From positions 2,418,001 through 2,482,000 of the forward strand of contig OX337236.1 in NCBI GenBank assembly GCA_946965045.2: a stretch of DNA of 64,000 nt, given 5' to 3'. A program made the translations under genes and the position numbers. Below the pieces are notes generated by a model that was not told the origin of the DNA, did not search any database, and saw only the letters and a list, made by a program, of their open reading frames with translations. The DNA comes from Epithemia pelagica (lineage: Eukaryota; Bacillariophyta; Bacillariophyceae; Surirellales; Surirellaceae). This document shows positions 1 through 10,321 of this stretch, piece by piece (positions within the stretch are counted from its first letter, which is position 1; each line of letters opens with the position of its first letter).

Positions 1-725
1 TCATCGGGAATCCGTTGTGCGGCCCAAATGGCCGATTTCCCCGTTGGATCAGGCAAAATGTGAAAAATCCAAGCCTCGTTGGGATCCGTGACACCCAGGG
101 ATTCGGCCGTTCCTTCAAATTCACCTGCTCCGTAAAAGCCATACTGGACGGCCAAGTGACCCATAATCATAATAGCTTGTCGCGCTGTTTTACTACGTTC
201 CAAGGCCACATGTGTCAGTTCATCAATCGAGAACATGGCCGTCCCATTGGGATGTCCTCGGGGAATGGCACCAAATACTGCACTACAGGTCGATTCTCCA
301 ATTCCCACGTTGTATTCATTGACAGCACCATATGTTTCTTCTAAATACGCAAATGTATGAGGAACTTGACGAATGTAGCCAATGGGTTCAAAAGGAGACT
401 CGGAAGAACTCTGGTTGCCAGGATAGTATTCTGGAATTCCTCGTTCTGTACCGACATAACGAGGATAGTCCTCGGGTGACCAATACACTGGACGAGCTGG
501 CCATGATCCAACACCACCATCGTCCATTGGGGAATGGTGATCTTGTGCTGGAACCTTGACCAACCGTGGATCCGTATCGAATTCCCCATCGTTCGAATGG
601 CTGACCAAAACAGAACCATCGGTGGTGGCATCCTTTCCCACCAAAAATACGGTACAACCAAATGCCCGACCAGGAATCAATGCTGACACAGCAGCCAGAA
701 CATAATAGAACCGAAACTGGAACAT
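1..725 (-). CDS. Peptidase family C69 dipeptidase, secreted, 3' end beyond window
   Basis: Reading the minus strand from the ATG at 725 gives 241 open codons that run off the left edge, so the C-terminus is missing. Residues 1-23 look like a signal peptide (aromatic/hydrophobic core ending AFG). It is followed at once by C24 in the context CTVFLVGKDATTDGS and then HSND. In family C69 (PepD/secernin type N-terminal nucleophile hydrolases) this cysteine becomes the N-terminal nucleophile after processing, with the same ATxDGS and ND signature. The expected product is a dipeptidase in the secretory pathway or outside the cell. An in-frame ATG at 761 would add 12 residues, but the start at 725 puts the signal peptide at the N-terminus. 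A copia element is inserted about 350 bp upstream and may affect the promoter. Family assignment is firm; substrate is unknown. Confidence 0.85.
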   Translation of the reverse strand, partial: MFQFRFYYVLAAVSALIPGRAFGCTVFLVGKDATTDGSVLVSHSNDGEFDTDPRLVKVPAQDHHSPMDDGGVGSWPARPVYWSPEDYPRYVGTERGIPEYYPGNQSSSESPFEPIGYIRQVPHTFAYLEETYGAVNEYNVGIGESTCSAVFGAIPRGHPNGTAMFSIDELTHVALERSKTARQAIMIMGHLAVQYGFYGAGEFEGTAESLGVTDPNEAWIFHILPDPTGKSAIWAAQRIPD

Positions 726-1071
726 GGTACCACCATCAAAGGACGGAAGGATCAGTTCCATTGTCAGAAAACGAGAGAGAAGCGAAGATCTTTCCTATTC
801 GGGACTGGAGGAAGCAAGTCCCGTGTCTTTATCTGGGTGGGGTCTCTGGGTCGTAGTGGGGTCGGAATCTATGTTCTCGCAGATTCGTTGTACCCAAGTA
901 CGATCCATCACCATCACCTGTGCCGCAAAGCAGACAACAAAACAGAAAAGAGCCATGCACATGCACCCCCGAGCCCGAGACTGAAGAAGACAAAATGTAG
1001 TTTCCGGTCCACTTCAGCAAGGCCACAGACTACAAGGACATACGGAGTCTATTTCCAATCCCCAATCGTAG
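726..1071. other. Intergenic, upstream of the C69 gene
   Basis: No gene is recognised here. It is the 5' region of the minus-strand C69 gene and ends at the target-site duplication of the first copia element. Short open frames here look like chance. Confidence 0.5.
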
Positions 1072-1076
1072 ACGCC

Positions 1077-1347
1077 TGTCACGGTACAAACCGCCTCCTC
1101 GTCTCACACACACACACTCAACTCGAAAACAGTCGCACCAAAAGAATCCACATCACGAAATCACCTTAGTTAGTCTTAGAACAAAACCATAACTTTTCAA
1201 ACAAAACATTCACAAACTAAAATGACCCACCTTTACGAACAACACGACAATGGCGGTCGGAACGTCGAGATCTTTACGACGCCAACTCACCAAATTGTCC
1301 AAACTTACTCCCTATCGGGAATTCACAACTCCGCACGTACAACGACA
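1077..1347 (+). repeat. 5' LTR of copia element 1
   Basis: This 271-bp sequence starts TG and ends CA, and is identical to 8157-8427. An ATG at 1222 inside it opens a frame that continues in phase into gag, so the longest gag ORF starts within the LTR. Confidence 0.95.
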
Positions 1348-1364
1348 CGTTATGAGCCCAAGCG
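1348..1364 (+). promoter_or_regulatory. Probable primer-binding site (half-tRNA type)
   Basis: The bases directly after the 5' LTR read CGTTATGAGCCCAAGCG. This resembles the complement of an initiator tRNA-Met anticodon stem-loop (note ATG opposite the CAU anticodon). Drosophila copia is known to prime in this way from a tRNA half. No plant-type TGGTATCAGAGC motif is present. The match is by eye only. Confidence 0.5.
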
Positions 1365-1659
1365 TTACCACTGGAGTGTCATACTGATTATCTTACATTG
1401 CCTAATGTCACAGTTGCTCAGGAACAATGTTGAACAGCCCCTAATCGTGATGCGACAGAAAGTATATATGCCTTCCGCATCAACCCGAACTCTTCCGCCT
1501 CCTTTCAACACGAAGTGGGATTCAAATCATATACTTTCACACAACTCCCACCAGTTCGACGTTTTTGCATTTGAAGGACAGATCTCACAGTTCGACTTTC
1601 CGAAGCTTATCGATACAACATCTTTGTTCTCCTCAGCATACCCCAGCTCTCTTTCGACC

Positions 1660-3093
1660 ATGACCGTTGAAGAAACTCCTCCCCCGACTCCTGAGAAAAA
1701 GGACGAAGGAAAGTCCGATCCTTTGAAGACTCCCATTAAGACCCCGTCGGTGAAGGATGTAACTCTCAACGGGATCACCTTTACCAAGAAGAAGCATCGT
1801 ACGTTCGAACTGGGAGCTTTCGCGGAGACTGTCACTCCTGACTATCGTATCAAGTTGCATGGTAAAGCCCTTTTCGACTTTCGCAACGAAGCTGTGGCTG
1901 AGCTAAGCGAACCTTTTAGCCTCACGACGGCCAGCATTCGTATTACCGACGACAAGACTTTCTTCCTTCATAATAACAAAGTTATGAAACAGATTTACCT
2001 CCTGAAGACTCGATTGGCTAGCTATTGCATGCAATCCGTTTTCGCAATTCTCCCTTTCGATCCCCATACCGGCGATTTGGACGAAACGAAGCCCACTTCC
2101 AACCTTCTCGAGACGGCCTGCGTCATTACCGAAGCCCAGGTGCGTCTCAGTAATCAAGCCTACGCTGAGAACACGGATTCGGCACTCCATCCACAGAACC
2201 TTTCATGGAGCCAAGACCTTCTTCTGTCCTCTTGTGAAGCGAGCTTGCGCGCTGACCTGGAACATCGTTTGGTTAGTATTCCCGAGAACGAACAAGGCGG
2301 GCCGCTAGTTCTCCACATGATTTTGAATCAACTCATGTCCACGACTCACGAAGCCGCTCGGAACATCATTCGTCGGCTCGAAAGCCATTCCGTTACGGAC
2401 TACCCTGGCGAAAACATCGCCAACTTTTGCGCCACCTTCAACAACGCGGTAATGCGATTGAGTGTCAGCGGTCATGTACCAACGGACATAGCCAACATCT
2501 TTTTCGTTCAGCTTCAAACGTGTACGGTCCCCAAGTTTCTAAGCCTCCTTGAAGCCTTTGAAAACGCCGATTCGCCGATTCTTAACGATTTCGTTCTGCT
2601 TCGTGAGCGCGCCTTGCGGAAATACAACGATTTACTGTTAGCGAACAAATGGTTGCCGACCGTCAGTGACCGTAGTTCCTCGTTCCAGAGCAAGAGCACC
2701 CCAAGCGATTCGAAGAAAGGCTCCTCCAAGACCAATTCTGGATCCGACACTGGTGGTCGTCGGTCTTTCCCGATTGACACGACACCCCCAGCCGCTGGGG
2801 CCCCTAACTGGCGGGCCCACCCTGGTAATCCTTCAAAGAAACAGTACTGGTGTAGCCTTTGTCCCAACGGCAATGGTGATGCTACTGGTCGATGGGGGAA
2901 CCATAGTACTGATCGACATGATCCTGCCAAGGTCAAACGTCGTGGCCGAGAAGTCGCCAACGCGTCTTCTAACTTGTCCACGCCTACCGAAACCACTCCT
3001 CCTACCGTTACCGATTCGACCGACGATGCCGCTTCTGACACTGGTACCACCGCCAGCATGGCTTTACTCTCCTCCTTTCGGGTTTTTTCCTAG
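1660..3093 (+). CDS. gag: Gag of copia element 1
   Basis: The frame is open from 1222. The ATG at 1660 (MTVEETPPPTP) gives a 477-aa protein that looks like the natural Gag start, because the residues before it come from the LTR and primer-binding region. The centre is a typical copia-like Gag alpha-helical region. The C-terminus has a possible zinc finger, WCSLC then H..DRH (C-x2-C...H-x4-H), rather than the classical CCHC knuckle, followed by a basic KVKRRGR stretch. Gag would form the particle that packages the RNA. It ends at TAG 3091-3093, overlapped by the pol frame, which is open from 3039. Confidence 0.8.
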   Translation: MTVEETPPPTPEKKDEGKSDPLKTPIKTPSVKDVTLNGITFTKKKHRTFELGAFAETVTPDYRIKLHGKALFDFRNEAVAELSEPFSLTTASIRITDDKTFFLHNNKVMKQIYLLKTRLASYCMQSVFAILPFDPHTGDLDETKPTSNLLETACVITEAQVRLSNQAYAENTDSALHPQNLSWSQDLLLSSCEASLRADLEHRLVSIPENEQGGPLVLHMILNQLMSTTHEAARNIIRRLESHSVTDYPGENIANFCATFNNAVMRLSVSGHVPTDIANIFFVQLQTCTVPKFLSLLEAFENADSPILNDFVLLRERALRKYNDLLLANKWLPTVSDRSSSFQSKSTPSDSKKGSSKTNSGSDTGGRRSFPIDTTPPAAGAPNWRAHPGNPSKKQYWCSLCPNGNGDATGRWGNHSTDRHDPAKVKRRGREVANASSNLSTPTETTPPTVTDSTDDAASDTGTTASMALLSSFRVFS

Positions 3094-6000
3094 GGCGGAC
3101 ATCCCTCCAATGTTCCAATGCCCTTCTCCCTTTTGGTTTGGAGATCCACTTCACTTTTAGTTTTCGTTGGTTGTTGACATGGTTTACTTGTTGTTGGATT
3201 TACTTGAGCGCATACATCGGCTCTACGGTTGATTGTTCCTTTCTTTACACGTCTCCGGCCTTTTGGATTGGCCTTTACTCCTTTGCTTCCCGTTTCTTCG
3301 TTACTCTTAAGATCCCTTGGTGGCATCTTACGTGGTCCTTTGGTCGGTTCTCTGGTCGGTTGTCCAAGAATCGCATGTATGGTTGTCTTTTCTGGTTCTG
3401 GCTTTCGTTGCATGGGTTGTTCGAATCTACGTTGATTGTCGGTTGTCACGCTGCCGGTATTTCCAAGGCCGCTCCCTCCCTTCTCCTTCACCTTCAGAAA
3501 TTGGACTCTGACTGTCTCTTACCAACCAAGTTCCCTCCTAGTGGTTTCGACTCTCGTCTTGGCTTATCTCACCATCTCATCGCTTTGACTCCAGCTTCGT
3601 GTTTGGCTCTACGTCACGGGTTCCTTTCGTTTGCTTCCAATACAGATCCGCTTCGTCTCTCTTACGTGCCCTCGCGCTCCTGGGGCGAGAACGGCAAACA
3701 GAACAACAAACGTCCTTTTTCGGCTCTATACCTTTCGTACCTCCAAGGCCTCGATGAAGACACTCTCACCAATCTCTTTCTTACGCAGTGCCTGACACCA
3801 ATAGGCAATCCACATTTTTGGGATCCAGTGCTTTGGGATCGTTTATCGGACAACCTCGGCTTTGACGAATCCCCGATCGACTACGATCCAGGACACGTTC
3901 ACATCGACTTTATGCGCTCAGGTTTGGCCGACCTTTGGTACGATCACGTGTTTATTCATCACCAAGCATCCTCTTTCCGCCATTCACAAGACCTCCGTAT
4001 CAGCGAATTGGGATCAGACTTCAGCAATCTGATTCGAGTCCCTTCTTTGCATCCTCAACATGTTGGCAACGCCGCAGCCTTTAGTTTTGACCCTACGGTC
4101 TTGGTCGATACTACAGCCAGTGAAACCACCAACGATCCAATCCTTCATGTGATCCTTGACACTGGGGCTTCCCATGGATTGACGATGTGCTCTGATGATT
4201 TCATCGAGTTGACTTATGGGAATTTTGGGACCATGTCCACCGCAGCATCAGACAATCGATTTCCCATCATCGGCTCTGGAATCGTGGCATATGACGCACT
4301 TAGTGAGAATGGAGAGATACAACGTTGGACATACCCTGCAAACTTGTGTCAAGCCGCCGGAACCCGACTATGCTCCCCACAAGTCTGCGCCACTTACCTC
4401 AACTTGGACCGTCGTTATCCATCATTCGAAAGCAACCATGTCTTTGCAAGCATACAAACCAGTTCACTTACCGATCGACTCACCGTTCCCATCGACCACC
4501 AGAGTAACTTACCAATCGTCAAGGTCAAACATAGTCGCCCAAAGACTGACCCGAAACGTCCTCCAACATGCAGATGCGGCGTTCTTCGTTGGTGTCGCTG
4601 TGAGCTCTCGAAACCGAAATCGCCTTCAACAACGATCGTGGAAGCTTTGAACGCTCACCCCGTACCAGATATCATGAACAACGAAAATAAGAATCTTACT
4701 AGGGCGCAGCGCCAACTCCTTCTCGACCATCAACGACTCGGACACTTGGGAATGAGACGTCTGCAGCAGTTGTACTCTCCGTTGGAGCCCGGAGCTCCCA
4801 CCGTGAATTCTGACAATGGAGAATCCTGCCTGTTCCCACGTTTTCAGACATCGGCCACCTGCGAGGCTCCAAAATGTGAGGCCTGTCTTCTCGCCAAAGC
4901 CCGTCGACGTTCTACGAAGGCAACAACCAAGACATCAAACCCAAACAGTCGTTCCATTTCACCCACTGAGGCCTTACACCCAGGTGACCTGGTGTCCATC
5001 GACCACTTCGAGTCTACTGTACGAGGACGACTCCTCCACACTCGAGGCCGCGAACTTCCCCAACATCGATACTGTGGCGGAAGTCTCTTCTACGACCATT
5101 CCTCACAGGCCATTTTCACCTTTCCACAAGTGTCTCTCGGGAGTAGCGACACCATTCGCTCCAAGAACGACTTCGAAGCACTCGTGCATCAACTTGGCCG
5201 GACCATTGGGCGATATCACACGGATAACGGGGTTTTCACGTCTGACGCCTTTCACCGATCGCTCACCGAAGACCGGACTCAACACGCTCCGGTTCACACT
5301 CGTTCGGGCACCGGCGCACACCACCAAAACGGTAACGCCGAACGAGCGATCCAGACCGTTACTCACATGGCACGTACCATGATGCTGCATTGCCATTTAC
5401 GATGGCCCGAGGCTTTTTGTCCCACCCTTTGGCCTATGGCCCTGCAATACGCAACGTGGATATACAACCACGTGCCCTCCGGATCCACCTCCTTGGCACC
5501 AATGGAACGCTTCACAGGGACCAAGATGGACTGCACCTACCTCCGACGCCTCCGGGTCTGGGGCTGTCCTGCCTACGTGTTGGACGCTCGTCTTCAGGAT
5601 GGAAAGAAACTCCCCAAATGGAACTCTCGCGCCAAAAAGGGACAGTTCTTGGGGTTTTCACCCAAACATTCCACCACCGTTGGACTCATCCGTAACCTCA
5701 CCACCAACAATATCACGCCACAATTCCATGTGGCCTATGATGAACTTTTTACCACCGTCGCCAGTTCATGGATGCCTCCAGCCCCCGACTCCGAGTTTCC
5801 TGACTTTTTGACTCGTGACTTCTACCTTGATGACTACGACGAGCTCCTGGACGGGCCCTTACCGTCGCTTGACCCCGAGTGGAACGACGATCCCATGCCC
5901 ACTCCCTCCGACGATCCAAGAATCCGCCCCTCAAGATCACCCGTGGCTCCTCTCAACGCTGCGGAGGGCGAGAACCGATCTCCCGAATCGCCAGCCGCTC

Positions 6001-7928
6001 ACCTTCCCGAGTTTCCGGATATCCATACACCGCGTCGTCTCTCCCTTGGCGGTGACCGCGCACTCCCTCAGGAACCGGGCGAGCCATTGTTGAATCACGA
6101 TTCCGTCACACCAGAAGAGGCACCGCCATCGTCCTCGGCCCCGGAGTCACCTCTCGGACTCTCGCCACCATTGGGCGAGCCACTGTTGGACCTACCGCAA
6201 ACTCCGGGCGAGCCACCGTTGGAACTATCGCAAAACTCGGGCGAGCCACATTTATACTCCCCACTAATACACAGGCCTTCCAACCGACCACAACGGTCTC
6301 GACAACCTCCCCGTCGCTTCCCTGATCCAGATCGTCACGTGCGATTCACTCTTCCACCAGAAGATAGTCATTGGGGAACACTGGGACACTGGATGAACGC
6401 CCTGAACTGGGAACGCCCTCCTGACCCAACGACCTTCAGCGAAGCACACCGAAACGAATGCTCCTATCAACGACAGGCACAGAGCATGCTCGGGTTGATT
6501 GATGAGTGGGATCCCCGGTTTTTGGCGGCCAAGGCGTTCGACGAAGATACACCCTCGGTCTTCGACGTCAGTCGAATGCCAGAAGAAGAGCGACTGAAAT
6601 GGTACGCCGCCATGGACAAAGAGCTGGATGAATTGCAGGAGAAAGGAACCTTCACCATCGTACCGCGCAGCATGGCAAACGGAAAAGAGATAGTGGACAC
6701 GATGTGGACCTTGAAAAGGAAACGACTCCCCGACGGGACAATCTCCAGGTACAAGGCCAGACTCGTCGTGCGCGGCGATCAGCAAAAGGCCACCTTTGAC
6801 AAAGACGACACTTTCGCCCCCGTCATCGACTGGCCAGCTGTACGACTGATGCTTATTTTGGCCCTCCAACACAACCTCACAACCGTGTCCATCGATTTCA
6901 AGAATGCGTTTGTGCAGTCTAGCCTTCCGGAACCCATCTTCGTCAACTTCCCAAAAGGATACGGCAACAAACAAACTGACAAAATCTTGAAAGTGACCAA
7001 GAGCCTATACGGAGACTGTCGGGCCCCTCGACTGTGGTACGAGCATCTCAAGGCACAACTCAAGAAACTCGGCTTGAAGCCAGACGGTTCCGATCCCTGT
7101 TTGTTCTGTAACGACAAAGTGATATTAGTCACATACGTAGACGACGCAATCATTTGTGGAACTGACAAAGACGCGGTTCAGAAAATACTCGACGGACTTA
7201 CGGCTCTGAATATGGACTTCGATCACCTCGGAGACTTGCCAACCTATCTCGGAGTACAAATTACACATCATGAAAATGGTACACTGGAGTTACAACAACC
7301 TCATCTAACTCAAAGTATTATCGCAGCGCTGGGACTCACCGAAAGTCGACCAAAGAAGACTCCAGCCACGCGTACACTGGGCAAGGAAAAAGACAAACCA
7401 CCACTAGACGAACCCTTCAACTACCGCTCCATCATCGGTATGTTGTTATACCTTGGCAACAACACCCGTCCCGACTGCGCCTTTGCGATCCATCAGGCGG
7501 CACGGTTTAGCAACGACCCCCGACAACCACACGGCGAGGCCCTCAAGCGGATTGGTCGGTACCTTCAAGGTACTCAAGACAAAGGGCTCATTCTCCAACC
7601 GTCCACAGATCTGACGCTGAATTGTTACGTCGATGCCGACTTCGCGGGCATTTGGGGAAACGAAGACTCGAACGATCCTTCCTGCGTACGCTCACGAACC
7701 GGCTTCATCATCACCCTGGGCAGCTCTCCGGTAACTTGGTCAAGCAAACTACAGACCGAGATTGCCTTATCGACCATGGAAGCCGAATACATTGCCGCCA
7801 GCACCAGTATGAGAACGCTACTGCCCCTTCGACGACAACTACTCAAACTGACCAAACACCTCCATCTTCAACCACCGGAGGACGCAATCATGAGCATCGT
7901 CTGGGAAGACAACCAGGCTGCCCTATAA
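3039..7928 (+). CDS. pol: Pol polyprotein of copia element 1 (ends at an early TAA)
   Basis: The pol frame is -1 relative to gag and open from 3039, overlapping gag by 55 nt. It probably depends on frameshifting or another start, as it has no early ATG. Order: a very hydrophobic aromatic stretch (about 3140-3440); aspartic protease with DTGAS (Asp codon at 4158); integrase H..H/C..C zinc site (about 4730-4895); integrase core with the Asp of SIDHFES, TDNG and the Glu of NAER; a proline/acid-rich linker; reverse transcriptase with YVDD at 7134-7145; and RNase H with CYVDADF and TMEAEYIA. The stop TAA at 7926-7928 directly follows EDNQAAL, inside RNase H. The same frame then stays open for another 69 codons (next entry). 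All catalytic motifs I can check are present. Confidence 0.85.
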   Translation, partial: HWYHRQHGFTLLLSGFFLGRTSLQCSNALLPFGLEIHFTFSFRWLLTWFTCCWIYLSAYIGSTVDCSFLYTSPAFWIGLYSFASRFFVTLKIPWWHLTWSFGRFSGRLSKNRMYGCLFWFWLSLHGLFESTLIVGCHAAGISKAAPSLLLHLQKLDSDCLLPTKFPPSGFDSRLGLSHHLIALTPASCLALRHGFLSFASNTDPLRLSYVPSRSWGENGKQNNKRPFSALYLSYLQGLDEDTLTNLFLTQCLTPIGNPHFWDPVLWDRLSDNLGFDESPIDYDPGHVHIDFMRSGLADLWYDHVFIHHQASSFRHSQDLRISELGSDFSNLIRVPSLHPQHVGNAAAFSFDPTVLVDTTASETTNDPILHVILDTGASHGLTMCSDDFIELTYGNFGTMSTAASDNRFPIIGSGIVAYDALSENGEIQRWTYPANLCQAAGTRLCSPQVCATYLNLDRRYPSFESNHVFASIQTSSLTDRLTVPIDHQSNLPIVKVKHSRPKTDPKRPPTCRCGVLRWCRCELSKPKSPSTTIVEALNAHPVPDIMNNENKNLTRAQRQLLLDHQRLGHLGMRRLQQLYSPLEPGAPTVNSDNGESCLFPRFQTSATCEAPKCEACLLAKARRRSTKATTKTSNPNSRSISPTEALHPGDLVSIDHFESTVRGRLLHTRGRELPQHRYCGGSLFYDHSSQAIFTFPQVSLGSSDTIRSKNDFEALVHQLGRTIGRYHTDNGVFTSDAFHRSLTEDRTQHAPVHTRSGTGAHHQNGNAERAIQTVTHMARTMMLHCHLRWPEAFCPTLWPMALQYATWIYNHVPSGSTSLAPMERFTGTKMDCTYLRRLRVWGCPAYVLDARLQDGKKLPKWNSRAKKGQFLGFSPKHSTTVGLIRNLTTNNITPQFHVAYDELFTTVASSWMPPAPDSEFPDFLTRDFYLDDYDELLDGPLPSLDPEWNDDPMPTPSDDPRIRPSRSPVAPLNAAEGENRSPESPAAHLPEFPDIHTPRRLSLGGDRALPQEPGEPLLNHDSVTPEEAPPSSSAPESPLGLSPPLGEPLLDLPQTPGEPPLELSQNSGEPHLYSPLIHRPSNRPQRSRQPPRRFPDPDRHVRFTLPPEDSHWGTLGHWMNALNWERPPDPTTFSEAHRNECSYQRQAQSMLGLIDEWDPRFLAAKAFDEDTPSVFDVSRMPEEERLKWYAAMDKELDELQEKGTFTIVPRSMANGKEIVDTMWTLKRKRLPDGTISRYKARLVVRGDQQKATFDKDDTFAPVIDWPAVRLMLILALQHNLTTVSIDFKNAFVQSSLPEPIFVNFPKGYGNKQTDKILKVTKSLYGDCRAPRLWYEHLKAQLKKLGLKPDGSDPCLFCNDKVILVTYVDDAIICGTDKDAVQKILDGLTALNMDFDHLGDLPTYLGVQITHHENGTLELQQPHLTQSIIAALGLTESRPKKTPATRTLGKEKDKPPLDEPFNYRSIIGMLLYLGNNTRPDCAFAIHQAARFSNDPRQPHGEALKRIGRYLQGTQDKGLILQPSTDLTLNCYVDADFAGIWGNEDSNDPSCVRSRTGFIITLGSSPVTWSSKLQTEIALSTMEAEYIAASTSMRTLLPLRRQLLKLTKHLHLQPPEDAIMSIVWEDNQAAL

Positions 7929-8135
7929 TTATCAACCAAAGATCCCCCTCGGATGACACCTCGTTCGAAACACATCGCCATCAAATATCACTGGTTTCGC
8001 TCGCACCTCAGCTCCGACAAAGACGGCATCAAAATGCAGGCAATCGCAACGGACGACCAACTTGGAGATTGCTTTACGAAACCTCTGGACATCGGTCCCT
8101 TCGAAACGGCTCGGAAAAAGATCCTCGGATGGTGA
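7929..8135 (+). pseudogene. Severed C-terminal tail of pol, element 1
   Basis: These codons lie in the same frame as pol and are separated from it only by the TAA at 7926-7928. They read KHIAIKYHWFR and LGDCFTKPLD, the well-known end of copia RNase H, and stop at TGA 8133-8135. So this is a single nonsense change, not a frameshift. Whether it is read through or inactivating cannot be told from sequence. Confidence 0.8.
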
Positions 8136-8156
8136 TTCCGCTCCGTCGAGGGCGAG

Positions 8157-8427
8157 TGTCACGGTACAAACCGCCTCCTCGTCTCACACACACACACTCA
8201 ACTCGAAAACAGTCGCACCAAAAGAATCCACATCACGAAATCACCTTAGTTAGTCTTAGAACAAAACCATAACTTTTCAAACAAAACATTCACAAACTAA
8301 AATGACCCACCTTTACGAACAACACGACAATGGCGGTCGGAACGTCGAGATCTTTACGACGCCAACTCACCAAATTGTCCAAACTTACTCCCTATCGGGA
8401 ATTCACAACTCCGCACGTACAACGACA
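8157..8427 (+). repeat. 3' LTR of copia element 1
   Basis: Identical to 1077-1347. It is followed by ACGCC, the second copy of the target duplication. Confidence 0.95.
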
Positions 8428-8701
8428 ACGCCAGACTACGGGACTTCAAGATGCAAATGGCCTGAAAATTGAAAAATGGTAACACGAACTCTACTGGGGA
8501 CTTAAAAACATCTATTTTTCGTTTTCCTCACGTCGGTTGTCGATCGTAAGGACATAGGAGTACTTGTAGTCTGTATTTGGATGTGTGCGTTGCGCTTCGT
8601 GGATGAAATAAAATGAATTGACCAACCGTCATCAATAACAAAGTCTGAAACAGCTCCAGGTTCTGCAATGATCGGTCTTTGGCCAACCTTCTTGACAACG
8701 T

Positions 8702-8993
8702 TTAAGGAACCAGATACCATGCACCCCATCCGTACTGTTAACCAAAAGACAAAAAATGCCGTCAGAAAATGGTTCTTCGAAATGATTCCCGCCATCTCGT
8801 TACAGGGACTTACTTCTTTCTTTTCGAATCCGTAGCTCTTCCATGCTGTCTCTGTGTGGCATGGCTTGGTTGGAACAGTGTTGTTCCATTGGAATGCAGC
8901 TGTGCTACCGTCAATCGATGTCACGGCTCTTGTGGAAGAATCGAGCGGCTGTGTGGAAGGGACGTGAGCGACGATTTGTGGGAAATTGAACAT
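8702..8993 (-). CDS. Short protein of the GWGAWYLVP family (member A)
   Basis: Two exons on the minus strand: 8814-8993 (60 codons) and 8702-8734 (10 codons plus TAA). The 79-bp intron has GTAAGT and ..AACAG borders. The 70-aa product has NTVPTKPCHTETAWKSYGF, then EKKE at the exon border, then YGWGAWYLVP at the C-terminus. Member B has the same exon lengths and nearly the same second half. I do not recognise the family. The variable N-termini of members B-D are rich in R, S, T and A and poor in acids, like mitochondrial presequences; here that is less clear. Read without splicing, the frame runs on to 8502, but the acceptor and the conserved ending show that the intron is real. Confidence 0.75.
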
Positions 8994-10321
8994 GATGTAT
9001 CGAATGTAGCGGTTTATGTAACTATATGCAGTGGAATGGAGTGTTGTTGTCTGTTACGGCAGACGGTGAAACAATTTGTGTTTTGCTTTTTGTAATCACA
9101 AAGTCATGTTTTTCTTCCTCGGAGGACTTTCATTGTCGTTTGACACACTATTCGGATTTGTGCATCTTTTGGTGCAACGCACACAAGTTTGATGGTAGGG
9201 GATCACCGCCTCCTTCAAGGTTTTAGCTTGCAATCATTCCTTACACCTCGAACGAGTGGTTCACTCAGCGAGGAACTAGTAGAGGAATCTTGCAAATCTA
9301 CTGTGATCCATGAATTTGCACTCCCCGCAACCAATTGCAAATGCACAGATCATGCCACTGGAAAGTTGATAGGATCCATCGACGACAGGCCCGTTGACAA
9401 TTGGCATTGACACTACGGCTTCACAATGAACGACAACATGACATCAAGGAATCAAGGAATGTAGACATGAATGACTCAGAGGAACACGACTATACGCCAA
9501 AGAGTAGAAAAAGCGAAACGTGCATGACATCACCTGCCCGAATGGGACGTTCTTTGCTTCCTTTTTGTTCTTGTTGAGGAACCGACTGAAGCGGAAGATC
9601 TGTTCATTCTTGCATCTCGTCAATAATCACATATCAATTGACAAATGACGTTGAATGGCTTGAGATGACATGTCCTCTGTCACCATCTGTCACGAGTCAC
9701 GCAAGGTGATGATTAGATTGGTTCCCGCCTGATTCGTGATTTCACTTGTGTCAAGCCAAGATGATTCCAAGTTGTCGATGGGTGATCAAATGCTGATGAC
9801 CAAGACAGGGTTGTCAGTGTCAATGACCAATCCTTGTAGCAGCATCGAGCATCGAGTGGCTGGACGTGATTCATTCATGAGTTGATTGATAACAGTTACA
9901 GTTACAGGGCACTGGATGCCATGGAAAATAGACTGTGGTCATTGCTCTCCGAACTCGTAACCAAACTGACGACTGCCTCCTTGTTCATTACTCAAACTGA
10001 TACTTCGGCCTATATTGCACGGCCCTGTTAAACCTAAAATAGACAATAAGGTTTTGTACTGCCCGAAGTCCTCGTTTTCATTGTTCTACCAGTCGTCCCG
10101 AGCGTCGTTAAAGTGGCAAGGCATATTCTACATAGATGGAAGTCATCTTAATCTATCTTTTCTTCATGGACTTATTTGAAGGCCTTCCGTCTTCTGCCTT
10201 CCGTCTTCTTTAAGATTTTTGTATCGGGATAGCTTCTATTGTGTTTAGCCTGACGGGTACAACACCAATCAACATTGCTCAAGTCATCAAATTCTCTCAT
10301 CTTGGGTTGTTCGTAACAGAC
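8994..10321. other. Intergenic between family members A and B
   Basis: About 1.3 kb without a supportable gene. There is a short direct repeat (CCTTCCGTCTTCT twice near 10190) and scattered small open frames with no recognisable content. I see nothing else. Confidence 0.5.

Larger units (their letters stand above)
1072..8432 (+). mobile_element. Complete Ty1/copia LTR retrotransposon (CoDi-like)
   Basis: The element has 271-bp LTRs at 1077-1347 and 8157-8427 that I find identical along their length. Each begins TGTCACGG and ends AACGACA. It is flanked by the 5-bp target duplication ACGCC (1072-1076 and 8428-8432). The interior holds gag and pol in copia order: protease, integrase, reverse transcriptase, RNase H. 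Identical LTRs imply a recent insertion. The pol frame nevertheless carries one in-frame TAA close to its end (7926-7928). The purine-rich stretch GAGGGCGAG just before the 3' LTR is the likely polypurine tract. Confidence 0.95.
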
